Below, piece after piece: positions 21,990-33,287 of a DNA stretch of 64,000 nt (position 1 is its first letter; every line of letters begins with the position of its first letter). Made by a program: the position numbers and the translations under genes. The stretch comes from Morella rubra. Its lineage: Eukaryota; Streptophyta; Magnoliopsida; Fagales; Myricaceae. The stretch covers positions 23,493,574 to 23,557,573 of the forward strand of contig CM025856.1 of NCBI GenBank assembly GCA_003952965.2, written 5' to 3'. The notes beneath the pieces are model-generated. The model was not told where the DNA came from and made no database searches. It saw only the letters and a program-made list of their open reading frames with translations.

Positions 21990-22525
21990 AGCACGTTTTA
22001 TAAAGATTTCCCCGGGCACATTTTATAAAGGTCTTCCGGGCACATTTTAGAAAGGTCTTCTCGGGCATAGTTTATAAAAGTCTTCCCGGGTACGTTTTAG
22101 TAAAGTCTTCCCGGCATATTATATAACAGTCTACTCGGGCATATTTTATAACAGTCTACTAGGGCATATTTTATAAAAGTCTTCCTGGGTATGTTTTAGC
22201 AAAGTCTTCCCAGGCATAGTTTATAAAAGTCTTCCCGGGTACGTTTTAGCAAAGTTTTTCGGGCATATTATATAACAGTCTTCCCGGGCATATTTTATAA
22301 AAGTCTTCCCGGATACGTTTTAGTAAAGTCTTCCCAGGCATAGTCTATAAAAGTCTTCTCGGGTACGTTTTAGCAAAGTCTTCCCGGGCATATTATATAA
22401 CAGTCTACCCGGACATAGTTTATAAAAGTCTTCATGGGTACGTTTTAGCAAAGCCTTCCCGGGCATATTTTATAAAAGTCTTCTCGGGTATGTTTTAGTA
22501 AAGTCTTCCTAGATAGTCAAAACAA
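21990..22525. repeat. tandem array of ~25-bp units arranged as alternating pairs
   Basis: Two related monomers alternate: one like GGCATATTTTATAAAAGTCT, the other like GGTACGTTTTAGCAAAGTCT, each followed by TCCCG. Roughly 20 monomers are visible, with some A-A runs of the first type. The pattern is a higher-order repeat of about 50 bp inside the LTR. Confidence 0.8.
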
Positions 22526-22874
22526 AAGCTTTCCCGATCATGTATAAAAACGAGTTTTTCTTTCTCAAACTTCACGACTCAAAGGATCTAGCCCTAGGTG
22601 GTCCACCCAACGTCTCTTAGTCCTTTCTCCTTCACATTTTATCATAGTGATACGAATGGGTTACTAGTCTTTTCTCATCTCATGGCAAAAGTCACGTTTT
22701 ATGCACTACCCGAACTACTCCAATCCCCATACTGTAACTTGGCTCACCCTTACCTCAGTTGAGTGTATACTGCCTCTCCTTGAATTAAAACACCTAAAAA
22801 CAGTAGGACACTACGTTAGAAAAAGAAGAGTTAAAAGTTGAAGGGAAGGAAAAAGTGCAAACCGAGACTACCTC

Positions 22875-23000
22875 GGTCTCGTTTCCCCTTGGTTCTCCTT
22901 CCTCCTTCCTTCGGTCTGGGGGTCTCTCTCACGTCACTCTCCCTTCCTCCTTCCTTCGGTCAGGTGGTCCCTCTCACGTCGCTCTCCCTTCCTTTCTCTC
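22875..23000. repeat. CT-rich tandem repeat, ~50-bp unit
   Basis: The phrase CTTCCTCCTTCCTTCGGTC followed by a CTCTCACGTC motif occurs twice in succession, then degenerates. Inside the solo LTR. Confidence 0.6.
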
Positions 23001-23419
23001 TATCGGTTTGGTGAAAATTCTCAGTTTCTCTATGTCTCGGAAGCACTCCACTTCAAGTCTCTCTATTTATTCTTCTAGTTGATACTATAAGTAGAAAGCA
23101 ACGAATTCACGGTGTCCTCTCCCCTACCAGCCTATCGGTCTAGACCCAATCATTAGAGAGAGAAAGGATAACGAGGTCGTACACATCTGCTGCCACCAGA
23201 ATCTTCATCTCGTACGTCTATTGTACACGCACACGTAACACGCCAAAAAGAGAGAGCCAATGGCCATCTTCACCTAGGCGGTCAAATAAGGAGGAGGGAA
23301 GTAAAACGTGAAATGGGATAAGAGTGCATTTAATGTTGTGCGTGCGGTTAGGACACGTAAAACCTAGCATGCAAAAAAGCAGCTCAACTAACGTAAAAGC
23401 TAGGCATACCGGAAGCTCA

Positions 23420-23675
23420 AACAGCCCGAGGTCCAGGGCTTAAATAGCACGGGGTCCTGGGCTTAAACCGTCCGGGATCCAGGGCTTACACAGCCCGAGG
23501 TCCTGAGCTCAACTACTTGGGGTCGAGAATTCAACTAATTGGGGTCGAGAGCTCAAATTGCTCGGGGTCAAGCACTCAACTGCTCGGGGTCGAAAACTCG
23601 ACTGCTCGGCGTCGAGAGCTCAACTGCTCGGGTCGAGAACTCGACTACTCGGGGTCAGGAAATCAAACTGCTCGT
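23420..23675. repeat. tandem array of ~24-bp units
   Basis: About ten diverged copies of a unit like GCTCGGGGTCGAGAACTCAA. Earlier copies read GCCCGAGGTCCAGGGCTTAA. It lies near the right end of the solo LTR. Confidence 0.75.
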
Positions 23676-23898
23676 CTAATCAACTTGGGCGTGCAGCACT
23701 CAGACCTGACTTACCAGGGTTTTACAGGCTTGCCCCGATCATACCAATTACCTTCTTGAATATAAACACAAATAAAGGTGTAAATAGAGGAAAATTAAAG
23801 ATGTAAGAAGAATAATTGAAGAAAATTCCACAACGTACTATTTATATTATCTCACATATATACCAAATAAGTGCAAAAGAGCTGGGTGTTACAATGTA

Positions 23899-25400
23899 GT
23901 AAGCATAGCCTCATTAACCTCATGCATTTGACGAATGCCCAACCCGTCTGTTGCCTTAGGGAGACATATAGACAACCATGACAGCAAAGATAACAGCTGT
24001 GGATTCTCCTCCGAAAATCCCCACCGAAAATTTTTTTGGTCTTTATCCATATCCTTGCACCACCTCTGCAGCATTAAATAAAAATTCATGAGGTAATTTA
24101 GGAGCGTGCTTGCAACTACCTTAATTATAACCAGCCGGCCAGCTTGTGATAACAACTTGGTTTTCCACCCTGAAATATTTTGTAAAAATTTTTCTTTGAT
24201 ATCCGCCACATCATATTGTCTATTATGAGGAATGAGCAACGATAGGCCAAGATGTTTAGCCTTTGGGGGTAGCCTTTTTAATTGCAATTTATCCAAAATT
24301 GGCAAGATAGCTTGACCCCGAAAATTCTTACTAAAATGGATCGAAGATTTGGATCAATTCAATTTCTGACCCGACCAAGCCATATACTTATCCAAGCATT
24401 CATCAAGTTTCAAAGCCTCCCGAAGTGTCACCTTTGCAAATAGAAGTAAGTCATCTACAAATAAAAGATGAGTGACACTCGGCGCCCCCCGTCCCATCTT
24501 AATACCCCGGAGAGATCCTCTATTTTGTTCCCACAATAACAACCATGAGAGCACCTTAGAGCAAAGAATAAATAAATATGGGAAAGAGGGTCACCTTGTC
24601 GAATTCCATGCGAGGGACGAAAATTGCCAAAAGGACTACCATTGATGAGAATTGAAAATGAAGGAGTAGAAATGCATTGGTGGATCCAATTTATCCATGT
24701 AGAACTAAATCCAAAGCTTTCGAATACCTTCATCACAAACCTCCATTCCACCCTATCATACGCCTTCTCCATATCCGCCTTGATGGCCATCCATCCACCT
24801 CGACCTTGCCTATGATTCATAGAATGAAAGATCTTCGCCGCCACAATATAGTTTTCCTGAATCGCTGTTCCCGGGACGAAAGCAAGTTGGAAAGGGGAGA
24901 TAAGCTTGGGCAACACCATTTTCAACCAATCTGCCATGATCTTGGAAATAAGCTTGTAAATAACATTACACAAACTAATAGGACGAAACTGACTTACCTT
25001 AGATGGGTTGTCCACTTTTGGGATCAAATTAATGTTAGTACTATTAAATTCCGGAAGCATCACACCATTTATAAAAAAAATCTTGAACGACACTCACAAC
25101 GTCCGCACCCACTATTTCCCAGAAATGCTGAAAAAATAGTATGTTATACCATCAGACCCAGGCGCTTTGTCCAGACTCATCTTCTAGAGAGTAGTGTAAA
25201 TCTCCTCTACATCAGGCACTAACATAAGCAAATCATTATTAGCTTGAGTGATAGATGGCTCAATCATGTTTTCCAAATCTTTAGGTATCGCTGGATGACT
25301 AGAAGTAAAAAGATTTATATAGAAAGCAAGCAACTCATTTCCAATGGCAATTCTCCCCGAAACACATCCACCATCCTCAGATTTCAACTTCAAAATACTA
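23899..25400 (-). pseudogene. LINE reverse transcriptase domain, degenerate
   Basis: Minus-strand frames give NLIPKVDNPSKVSQFRPISL, LAFVPGTAIQENYIVA, AIKADMEKAYDRVEW, HGIRQGDPLS and, after a frameshift, LLFVDDLLLF (the F-V-D-D active-site box). After another break comes HLGLSLLIPHNR. These are the ordered motifs of an L1-type RT. It ends at the solo LTR. Confidence 0.88.
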
Positions 25401-25599
25401 TTTCAACATCTCCGAATCACCGTCGAAGCGTGGTAGTATTTTGTATTCAGCTCACTTGAAACTAGTCATGATTCCCGGGATTTTTGTCACCATAAGATCT
25501 CCTCTCTACACAATTGTTCATCCAGCGCTGAAATTAAAGCTTGCTCCATCTGAAAGTTGGTAACTGACGGGGAAGCTTGTTGGAAATACTTGAGCTAAT

Positions 25600-26516
25600 C
25601 CTTCACATATTGAATTGATTGCTGAATACTTCCAAATGTTTCTTTATTACATTTCCTCAGAGTGCAACGCGTGGCCCTAATTTTTTTAAACAAAGCATAA
25701 GCCGGCGACATACCCTTACCTTGAGACCAAGTTGATGCCACCACTGCAAAACAAGACATATCCCTCGTCCAAAATCCTTCAAACATGAAAGCTTTCAGCG
25801 CATGCTGCTCCAACCTGAACAAAGATTAGACCAACGGTATATGATCGGATGTAGTAATATCATAATGTTATTACAGCATTTGGGTACGCTACCCTCCATA
25901 GAATATTAGCAATCCCTCTATCCAGGCACTCCCTAATATTGGCAAATCCGGGTCGTCTATTACACCAGGTGAACTTCTTACCAACAAACCCCAAGTCAAC
26001 AAAATCCATAGTATGAAGAAAATGCTGCAAGCCTCGCGAAAATGAAGACGAAAGAACACGCCCTCCTTGTTTCTCAGATTGCCTTACAAGATCATTAAAA
26101 TCTCTCACACACAGCCAAGGCATAGACATATTCTGCCCCAACCAATGCAACTCTTGCCAAAATAACTCTTTCTCCCTCCATAACACAAGCCCATACACAA
26201 GAGAGCACAAAAATTAGGGGTCATCGCCCCCAGGCTCCACCTCTAGGTGGAAAAAATATTGAGATGTTGAGAGAACTTGAAAGCGAAATCCCAGAATCCA
26301 GCAAAAAGCAAGACCACCGCTTCTCCCAATCGGGGGTATCGAAATAAAAAACGAAAACCAATCTTCTTCATCACACGAGCAACAGAGCTACAATCTATCT
26401 TAGTTTCCATAAAAAAAAATTCCCACCGGATCCACTGTCTTCACAATGTCCCAGAGGGCTCTAGCTGCCAAGGGTCGCCCTAACCCCCAGCAGTTCCATG
26501 ATATCAGCTTCATGGC
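25600..26516 (-). pseudogene. LINE AP endonuclease domain, degenerate
   Basis: The minus strand starts MKLISWNCWGLGRPLAARAL near 26513, the usual N-terminus of plant LINE endonucleases. Later PWLCVRDFNDLV and FTWCNRRPGFANIRECLDRG near 26110-25940 are the core endonuclease motifs. Broken by several frameshifts. Confidence 0.8.
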
Positions 26517-26519
26517 GAG

Positions 26520-27960
26520 GTTGGGGGCATGGATTGACCTGCCTCTTTAGCCTTGTCATTATCAGAGAAATCACTAACACCCATCAACTGTTTAAGGTTT
26601 TCACGTCCTGTTTTGCCACCTCGACCACTTTTATTTCCTTTATTATGAGAACCCGTGGCCCCACCCTTCGAGAAACCCATACGAAATAAGTCTGCCAAAT
26701 AGTACTCCCCCATACTACCTCCAGGAGCCAAAAGAACTTTACCGCATTTAGGTCTAGCATCATCCTCCAACTCTTCCTGTCCTATCCCATGCTTAAGACT
26801 CCCCACAGTCCTCTCCACACCACCAGACAAAAGTAAACCAGTATCATTATCATCAGGAACAGTCTGGTGTTTCAGCCCAAATCTTCTCTGTACTCTAACT
26901 GGGATGTCCATATTCTGAAAGTGAGGAAGAATGCCAGACCCATCTATAGGATCGGGCTCAGTAGATCGAGCAGTACTATCATTTAGCATTAGGGGAAATG
27001 CCTTGGAAGCTCGCACTACACTGTCCATCTCAAGATGTAGGATAGGCAGATTTGGCATCTGTGTATTATGAGAGTCAACAGAATATCCGAAGTAAGTATT
27101 AGATGCAAAAATTCAGGAAATTCTAGAGGAGCAGCACAGAACCCCAATTCCCACCTAGAATCCTCATTCTGACATATTTCCTTTCCAGTTGCTTGCTAAA
27201 TATCACTACCAGAACCAAGATTTGCACCATCCAAGGACCTCGAACTAACCATCGCCACCTCCTCCCTAGTAGCTAATACCAATCCCGTGTGCTTTTGCCC
27301 CAGAATAATCCCACTCACAAATGGGTGAGTTGGACCAGCCCCTATGGCCATCCATTTTTCCACCATGGAGCCATCTCTGGAGTTCTCTACAGTCCGAACC
27401 TCCATAATTGGATCAGTCGGCGGGTGTCCCCTCAACTTATCAGTCAAGGCAAAACTCTAAGGATGAACTGGATTCTGAAAACACACCCCAACAGTGTGAT
27501 CTATATGCCCACAATGAACACAAAAAGAAGATAATCTTTCATACTTGAATCCAATCCAAATCGATTCCCTATCTTCACGATAATAGGGAAATCTTGGTTG
27601 CAAGGCCATATTAGTAGGGAATCGTATCTTTAGCCGAAGGAAAGAAACATGCTCGTCAAGATTGTCCATCTCCAATATCTCACCCAACTTACAGCCTATA
27701 AGCCAAGCATTCTCTACGTCAAAAACTTCCAACGGAAGACCATGGATCTGAACCCAATACTCCACTGAAGACAGATCCACTTCATCAAGCGTCTTCTCTG
27801 GATCCCATTCTTTCAATATCATATAAGACCCCTTAAAATTCCAGGGTCCTTGATGCAAAACCCTGTCCTTCTCCACTGAACTGGGGAACGTGAATAAAAA
27901 ACGATTCACACTTGCATCTTCAATTCGCAGCTCCGCAACAAACCGCTAGCCAGCCCTGAT
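26520..27960 (-). pseudogene. LINE ORF1 (DUF4283 plus CCHC zinc knuckle), degenerate
   Basis: The frame at 27457-27909 reads RFLFTFPSSVEKDRVLHQGP, then YWVQIHGLPLEVFD and CVHCGHIDHTVGVC, a CX2CX4HX4C knuckle: the DUF4283/zf-CCHC_4 pair of plant LINE ORF1 proteins. Downstream to about 26520 is a low-complexity tail with stops. ORF1 binds the element RNA in working copies. Confidence 0.85.
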
Positions 27961-28314
27961 AATGGGCTGAATGATGTGGAAAGGATAAACTTTTTTTGAC
28001 ACTAACTTGCCAACCAAAGAAGCTTGGCGTATGGCAGTCGCCCGACTTTGATTTGGCTTTAAAGCAGTCGAAAGGTCATCCTAAGAAAGCTTCTTCGTCT
28101 TTCAATAATATCTTCCATCCGTACCAAGAACGACTCTACCACACAAGAAGACAAAACAGAATCCTCGAAGAGAGCGATGAAGAAACAACCAAGAATAGGA
28201 GAAAGACGGCAAAAAGAAACCGAAGAGGGGCCTACGGCCAGACGGGGAAGGGAAAGAGCATATTCGCTAGGGGGCTCACTAGGAGCGGTAGGTTTCTTTC
28301 TTAGTCATTTCATT

Positions 28315-28800
28315 GAACACCTGATGAGCGACACCCACAAACCCACCCTGAGAATACATATAAACCAATGAATTCTAGATATACTTCACAATCAAACCCC
28401 AATTTCAAAACCCGGCCAGGAACTTCAGCTCCCTTACTAGCAACACCGTACCCATCACCTTCTCCGCCTTCTTCTACACACCTGGAAGCTCTAGCACGCG
28501 CCTTGAGCACAAAATTATAACTAAAATGGTCAGACCCACAATCCACGCGTTGCATATCGTTGTAAATATAAATAGCTTTTATGAGAAGATGTTGTTCGTG
28601 TATGCTCTAATCATAGTGTTACTAATGAAAGAATTATCCACTGTAGTTTCTTTGAACATGGCTTGCGCAGGCGCGAGGCTTCCAAATGACCACATGGCCG
28701 AGAAGTCGATAAGATTCGCCAAGCACGCAGGGTGGCTATAAAGGCCTGCTTCAGTGACAAGAGCTTGGGCTTGTTCTAGTTCTTTCATGAAGAGAGTTGC
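28315..28800 (-). pseudogene. PPR pseudogene, proximal part, upstream of the LINE insertion
   Basis: The minus strand starts MKELEQAQALVTEAGLYSHP at 28788 and goes on to NTMIRAYTNNIFS, then in another frame DHFSYNFVLKARARA and GRVLKLGFDCEVY. This is the N-terminal part of a PLS-type PPR protein, broken by shifts and stops. It stops at the LINE target site (28303-28314), and its continuation lies at 18616-18798. It is a different PPR from the MEF19-like gene. Confidence 0.8.
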
Positions 28801-29260
28801 TGGAGCTTGGGGATTATGTGAATGAGGGAGAGGGAAGTATGGGAGAAACTAGGGTTAGGGTGAGGGAGCTGGTCTCAGATACCTGAAAAGTTGGGAGAGA
28901 AAAAAGAATTTGGTTTCCGAAAATTTTGGTTAGTTTTTTTTAAAAAAATTAATAGAGATGGTTACGTAAAAAATCTAAAAACTTTTTACTTTTACCTCCT
29001 TTTTAAATGCTTGTTGAATATCTGAAAATAAGTAAAATAGATTATAAAATTTACTCTATAAACTAACAAACAGACCCTAAGTAAAATAAATAAAAGTAGT
29101 TTCTAAATATGTTTTGGTTTATCATGAAATGAACAGGAGTTTCATCAAGTTGGTTTAAAACTTTCTATTATTATAGAATTAAGAAGTTGAGTGAATATCT
29201 AAGCTATATATATATATAATATAATATAATATAAGAACGTCAATCAGTGCCACATTTATT
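28801..29260. other. spacer before DC1 block copy B
   Basis: No gene. A segment at 29150-29190 (TTTAAAACTTTCTATTATTA) repeats sequence found at 13825 and 30992, another copy of the repeated upstream module. A (TA)n run sits at 29208-29235. Confidence 0.5.
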
Positions 29261-29409
29261 CCAAATTTTTTCACGAAGAATGGCAAATGAGAAGTCATTC
29301 TCTAATTGGTACCAAAATTTTATTTTCCTTATATTTTTAGAAAACATGAGCTTAATAATTTGGACACATCAAGTATATTATGAGCAACAAATGCTATTCT
29401 TTTATATTA

Positions 29410-29643
29410 GGGAAAAATACACTTTTCACCCACAAACTACCGGAGTAGTGACACATTGCACCCCAAACTACCCCTTTAAACTACCAATTTTTAACACTTT
29501 GTACACTGAACACTAAAAGGGTTACGAACCCCAAAGGTCCGGCAGGTAGTTTTAAAATTTGATAAAGGGTGTGTCATGTTGGTAGTTTAGGGTGCAAAGT
29601 GTAAAATATATGGTAGTTCGTGGGTGAAAAGTGTATTTTCCCC
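29410..29643. mobile_element. MITE, Mutator-type, with perfect 9-bp target duplication
   Basis: Terminal inverted repeats of about 32 bp (left GGGAAAAATACACTTTTCAC, right end inverted GGGGAAAATACACTTTTCAC, both continuing CCAC and AACTACC). Flanked by TTTATATTA at 29401-29409 and 29644-29652. Copy A (about 13405) shows the empty site. The 9-bp duplication points to Mutator-type transposase. Confidence 0.9.
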
Positions 29644-29839
29644 TTTATATTAAATTGCACCCTTCCAATACTCTTCTATTTGTCAAGTATGGCTTATTCT
29701 TTGCTTCCATTTGGAATGTTCTCGTGGTCGCTAAACTAAAAATTTTATTCATTGAGTGAGACAGAGACAAAGGAAGAGATAGAAAGAGAAAGAAAAAGAG
29801 AAAAAAGCATCAATGATAGAGATAGAAATTTTATTCATT

Positions 29840-30998
29840 GAGTTGCAACATCCATCAGACCCCAAGTATCCTCTTATTTTCAAGCACACGGGAAATCTAT
29901 CAAATGTGATGGCTATGAGGATCATTTTTGGAACTTCAGTTACTATTGTTCTCGATGCGACCTTAATCTTGACCCAAAATGCATTTCTCTTCCGCTCATC
30001 AAAGAATCTCAATGTCACAACCACCCATTGACCTTGTGCGGAAATCATTTTCATTCTTTTTTCTTTCTAAGTAAACGTGAATTTCATTTCATAACAAATG
30101 TGTTGTATACAGATAGCCCTTCGAGGCCGAATACAAAGAACAAGGATATAAAATCCATTACAGCATCATGGAAAGCCCTGAGGGCTATACATCTAATGGC
30201 CTTGAAGGCCAGATTCTAAATGGCCAGAACGGCCTCAATAAGACGGACCCAAAAGTTCGTAGATTCAAAGCAGGTCCAAAACCCGTAAAAAAGGGTCTCT
30301 ATGAGAGTAGGTAGTCACGCACCTCACTCTCACTTCTTCGAATGATCATCCACAACAGCACAAATGGACAACAAGGTCCATGACAAAAACCTGCAGAAAT
30401 AAAATTCATGTACACTAGAAAAACATAACAAAACACTCGAAATGAAAGACAATGGTTGGTCGGAAAGCGGTCAAGAAACAGGGAACTAAGAAAACAAGCC
30501 GAACCACCCAAGCAAATCTACAAAAGGGGAGGCACGTGATAGTGCTTGGGGTGGCACGCGCCGGCCAACGGCGGCTTGACTGGACTCGAGACGGACTCCT
30601 AGAGCTACTGATTTCATCCCTCCTACGTGTGGCCACCAACGTTTGCTTGAAACGCTGAGATCTGGCGTTTAAAACAAACCACTAAGGGAGACCAAAAGAG
30701 TGAGGAGAAGGGGAGGTTTGGACGAGATCCAGCCAAGAGAGAGGGGGAGAAGGAGGGAGGGAGTGGTAGGAGGAGCACGGGCTCCTCCCGCTGCCAGTCG
30801 CAGTGAAGGGGGAGGGGGTTCAGGTGAAGAAGGGATGAGAAATTCTAGAGAGAGGGCAAAGGCTCTCTCTCTAGAATGCGTTTTTGACTAAGAAGGTTGT
30901 TTTCATGAGTGGAAATCATTTCCATTCACTTGTGATAAATGCCGAAAAGAAGGCAAGGGCATGTTTTACATTTGCACCACATGTCCATTCGTGGTTTA
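29840..30998 (+). pseudogene. DC1-domain gene fragment (copy B, upstream), split by a retroposon
   Basis: ELQHPSDPKYPLIF, then YEDHFWNFSYYCSRCDLNLD in another frame and HNHPLTL up to 30040. After the retroposon at 30057-30911 the frame continues SFPFTCDKCRKEGKGMFYIC to about 30985, then ends. Same module as 13590-13840 but with its second zinc half retained. Confidence 0.75.
30057..30911 (-). mobile_element. LINE-derived retroposon (non-coding, poly(A)) with 16-bp target duplication
   Basis: Flanked by GAAATCATTTTCATTC (30041-30056) and GAAATCATTTCCATTC (30912-30927), one mismatch. It is absent from copy A. The poly(A) end is at the left (T/C-rich 30057-30068). The body is homologous over its length to 59096-59886 on the plus strand (shared TCTAGAGAGAGAG start, AACGCCAGATC middle and GGCCTCG..GG near the tail). 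No ORF with RT or endonuclease. About 855 bp, so SINE-like in behaviour but longer than a usual SINE. Confidence 0.88.
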
Positions 30999-30999
30999 A

Positions 31000-33070
31000 A
31001 ACTTTCTATTATTAGATAATTAAGAAGTTCAATTTGGACACGTCAAGTATATCATGACCAGCAAATGCTATTCTTCTATATGTAATCACACCCTTCCAAT
31101 ATTCTTTTCTTCGTCAAGTATGGCTTATTCTTGGCTTTCATTGAGAGAGAAAGTGAAAGAAAGAGATAGAAAGATAAAGAAAAAGAGAAAAAAGCATAGA
31201 GAGAAGGAGAGAGAAAGAGGGCCATATAAATTAATCGAACTCCATTTCTTAATAACTCTATGCTTGTGTACCATATTCTTCTAGTACATTATACACTTCC
31301 ATTCGTTTCGTCAGAGTTTTATCACTTTACCGCTCTAACTTTATGAGTTGGGCTTGCCAAGTATCACAAAAAAAATGCATATCCTTCTAGTACGTATAGT
31401 CCACACTTCCATTCTTTTCCTCAAAGTTCTATCACTTAATTATCACTCCAACTTTATAATTTTGGAACACTAGTATTCTTTTCGTTTCTGTGACATATGT
31501 GTTGCTTTGTTTTAATCTTTTGAAAGAGACAGCGAGAGAAAGGCGTCACCCTAAGAGTATAGTTACACTTCCACTCTTTCCCTCAGAGTTTTATCCCTTA
31601 TCCCTGTACCACTCCAACTTTACAACTTGGGCAAGCTAATTGGTATTACTAAAAAAATGCATATTCTTCTAGCTAATATAGTAAACTTTCTTTTCTTTTT
31701 TTCTCATAATTTTTATTTTATTTTATTGTTCCAACCTTAGAATTTGGGAACTACCTAAGTATTCCTTAAGAAACATTTATTCTTCTATAACACAACTTCT
31801 ATTCTTTTCCTTTCTGTAACTTCATTATATTTTGGGTAAGTGGTAAGATATATTCCAAAAAGAAAGTTTGTACAGAGTACTTCATTATATTTGTTCCTTC
31901 GTTTTAATTAATCTTTTGAAAGAGGCAGGGAGAGAAAAGCATCACCTAAGAGAGAGATAGAAAAATCAAATACTTTGGACACGTCAAGTATATTACCAGG
32001 AAATGCAATTCTTCTATATGTAGTACTTAATGCCACCCTTCCGTTCTTTTCATACGTTGTAAAGTAGGCATGACATATTATTTGCTTCTATTCGAACCCT
32101 TTGTGTGGTTGCCAAACTAGCACTTTTTAGTCATAAAGAATTAATTAATTAAAGAGTCATCCTTTAATTGCCTTAATTCCTTCCAAAGGAAAGGATATTC
32201 CTTTGGAAAACAAATACTTTAGTTTTATGATTTTTCAAGGATTTGGAAAACAAAGAGTACTGTGACTTCGTCTTGTTTCAACATTTTGTAGAATCATATT
32301 TAGTGGGGATTTTTCATTCCATCTGCGTGGCCAAAAAAAAAGCAGATAAATGAATTACTTTAGCACAAGAATTCAACTTGAAGTAATTAATTGCATCTTT
32401 CAAATTGCACCGCAGCATTATTAATGCTTTAATGTTTTTGTTTTCCATGGATTTCAAAAATAAATAATGAATATTATGAATCATTTTTCTATACTTGTTC
32501 AAGCTCGTAACTCTTACGACACAATGTCTAGCTTTTATCATTTGAGTGAGACAGAGTGAAAGAAAGAGAAGAAAGAAAGAAAAAGAGAAAAAGCATCAAA
32601 GAGAGAGAAAGGAGAAAGAAAGAGGGCCATATAAATTAATCAACTTCAGAAGCATAACAAGGCACCTATTGTATTTCTGTTTATCCGGCCCTTTCTAGAG
32701 TTTATCTCATCTATTGCTCCGTGTGCTTGTCTACTCATCGATGATTGTTGATTTCTTTCGAATGTCTTCGGTAACGGCCATGCAAGTTTGTAACCATTAA
32801 TTAATGTTCTCTTTATTAACAGAAAAGAAGGTTAAGTATTAACTTTAAAGATTTAGTATTAACCTCTGAATGGCTGCTTAATTATGTCATTTTGTATTTG
32901 CTTAATTGGAGATTGTTCTTTCAGTTTAATTACTCTGAGTTTTGTTCCTTAAATATGGGTCTCATAAGCCACTTTGGGTAAGATGGGGTTTCTGTTTAGA
33001 TGTTATTATGATCTATTAATGATTATGATTTCTTTTGCTTGTTTCTTGAATTGGGGTGCTGCGTAGGCTT
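31000..33070 (+). other. promoter-like leader of DC1 copy B
   Basis: No gene. Collinear with 13845-15800. GA-rich stretches at 31140-31220 and 32555-32630. The roughly 103-bp segment doubled in copy A is single here (31310-31440). Confidence 0.5.
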
Positions 33071-33287
33071 AATTACAGGGCAAGGTGAGAAAGAGACAAA
33101 GGACAAGGAACACTTGGATCTATATATTACTAACTTTTGGGAGGAGCTAAAGGGTTCTGAATGCATTTATCTTGACCTGAGTTCATTGTTCAAGTAAGTA
33201 TACAACACGATGAACTGTCATCTTAATTTGTCCCACTACGGTTAATGTAAATGCTTTATTGTAGAAGTAATAGGGATGAAGGGACAG

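Larger units (their letters stand above)
20356..23893. repeat. solo LTR, 3.5 kb, gypsy-like, nested in the LINE
   Basis: Starts TGTCACGCCC and ends GGGTGTTACA, flanked by a perfect 5-bp duplication ATGTA (20351-20355 and 23894-23898). Nothing in its 3538 bp resembles gag or pol, and the two ends are not copies of each other, so it is one LTR left by recombination rather than a whole element. The TGTCAC..GTTACA ends fit large Tekay/Del-type gypsy LTRs, which is an inference. Orientation is not settled. Tandem arrays at 21990-22525 and 23420-23675 lie within it. Confidence 0.85.
18799..28302 (-). mobile_element. full-length L1-type LINE retrotransposon, degenerate, interrupted by a solo LTR
   Basis: Bounded by a perfect 12-bp duplication, AGTCATTTCATT, at 18787-18798 and 28303-28314. 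The 3' poly(A) appears as T's at 18797-18805. In minus-strand order the parts are ORF1 (DUF4283 and CCHC knuckle), AP endonuclease, reverse transcriptase, zinc-binding reverse-transcriptase region and RNase H, the standard plant L1 layout. Without the 3.5-kb LTR inserted at 20356-23893 it is about 6.0 kb, a usual full length. Frames are broken many times, so it is inactive. It landed inside a PPR gene copy. Confidence 0.92.

Noticed and set aside
24677-25222. 181-residue plus-strand frame
   Set aside because: Antisense shadow of the LINE reverse transcriptase.
26498-27058. 182-residue minus frame considered as a gene
   Set aside because: It lies in order between the LINE ORF1 knuckle and the endonuclease start, so it is the LINE ORF1 tail.
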